Source: Leptobrachium leishanense
Lineage: Eukaryota > Chordata > Amphibia > Anura > Megophryidae
Reading direction: 5' to 3'
Assembly: GCA_009667805.1 (NCBI GenBank)
Contig: RXON01001664.1
Coordinates: 53,074-117,073 of the forward strand
DNA length: 64,000 nucleotides
Shown here: positions 63,735 to 64,000 of the stretch, piece by piece
Layout of the letters: each line of letters starts with the position of its first letter
Numbering within the stretch: position 1 is the stretch's first letter
The notes under the pieces: generated by a model
The model's input: only the letters and a program-made list of their open reading frames with translations
What the model was told of the DNA's origin: nothing
Database searches by the model: none
Program-made: the position numbers and the translations under genes

Positions 63735-64000
63735 TTCCCCCCTTGGCTCAAGTGTCAGTATCTTCTTCCTGGCACTTGTAGCCATTACACTCCACTATTC
63801 TGAAATTCTGAATATTGGGGGGACTTCCCGTTCGCTGGGAACATTCCCTGCGGAATTATCAGTGGTATCTTCTGTGTTTGTGTGGGTGTCAGTGCTGCCT
63901 TGCATAGTGGCCATATGCATAGCCCTATGCGGTATATCAGTATCCCTATGATCAAGACCACCACTACCATGAGTATCATGGATCCAATCTGTGAGATAAA
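63735..64000 (-). pseudogene. env: Retroviral env, transmembrane subunit C-terminus (partial)
   Basis: Envelope transmembrane proteins anchor the viral spike. The minus-strand frame ending at 63785 has a strongly hydrophobic run (VVVVLIIGILIYRIGLCI) followed by cysteine and a 45-residue polar tail. This is the pattern of a gammaretrovirus-like env membrane span and cytoplasmic tail, directly before the polypurine tract. The rest lies beyond the window, so whether it is intact cannot be judged. No immunosuppressive or receptor-binding part is visible. Confidence 0.6.

Overview
The window is repeat-rich vertebrate DNA, most likely from an amphibian (frog or toad). The evidence is the mixture of element types: CR1 and L2 LINEs, a chromodomain-bearing Ty3/gypsy element, a BEL/Pao element, hAT and PIF/Harbinger-type DNA transposons, TTAA-flanked foldback elements, an endogenous retrovirus with a proline-type primer site, and a fragment of the animal ribosomal protein gene RPL6. 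BEL/Pao and chromovirus elements are absent from mammals and birds but common in fish and amphibians. I see no intact host gene, no tRNA or rRNA gene and no CRISPR array. Nearly every long open frame belongs to a transposable element or is an antisense shadow of one.

Layout. 1-4.7 kb: antisense retroviral LTR (1309-1988) with a primer site, then AT-rich unassigned DNA. 4.7-7.3 kb: minisatellites, MITEs and the 3' part of a CR1 LINE. 7.27-10.8 kb: a Ty3/gypsy element with both LTRs and a GTAAG target duplication, inserted in that CR1. 11.7-20.3 kb: a hAT transposase gene split by a second hAT-type element (12200-19086), which is split by an antisense, pol-less LTR retrotransposon (13007-17736). 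Each level shows its own target duplication. 20.3-22.9 kb: a foldback element whose core has expanded into a 68-bp satellite. 23.5-32.1 kb: a chromovirus broken by two L2 LINEs in opposite orientations, plus a 64-bp-arm palindrome in its RNase H region. 33.6-44.8 kb: a mosaic of foldback elements, Harbinger-type MITEs and an L1-like retroposon. 45.15-50.0 kb: a second pol-less LTR family arranged LTR-internal-LTR-internal-LTR between GGACC target duplications. 51.7-58.5 kb: a BEL/Pao element (minus strand). 58.6-63.0 kb: a nearly intact CR1. 63.04-64.0 kb: a retroviral 3' LTR with the end of env.

Two observations stand out. First, the BEL/Pao element has lost reverse transcriptase, RNase H and most of integrase. 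In their place, in the same orientation, is an intronless internal segment of host RPL6 that lacks its own start, stop and poly(A). This looks like capture of a host mRNA by a retroelement. Second, two LTR families with unrelated LTRs and different primer-tRNA sites share the same internal protein plan: an N-terminal SAP-like domain followed by repeats around a QSAAGLCP core, with no pol. They look like an undescribed clade of non-autonomous LTR elements.

All family assignments rest on motifs read by eye. No database search was run, and boundaries without a visible target duplication are approximate.
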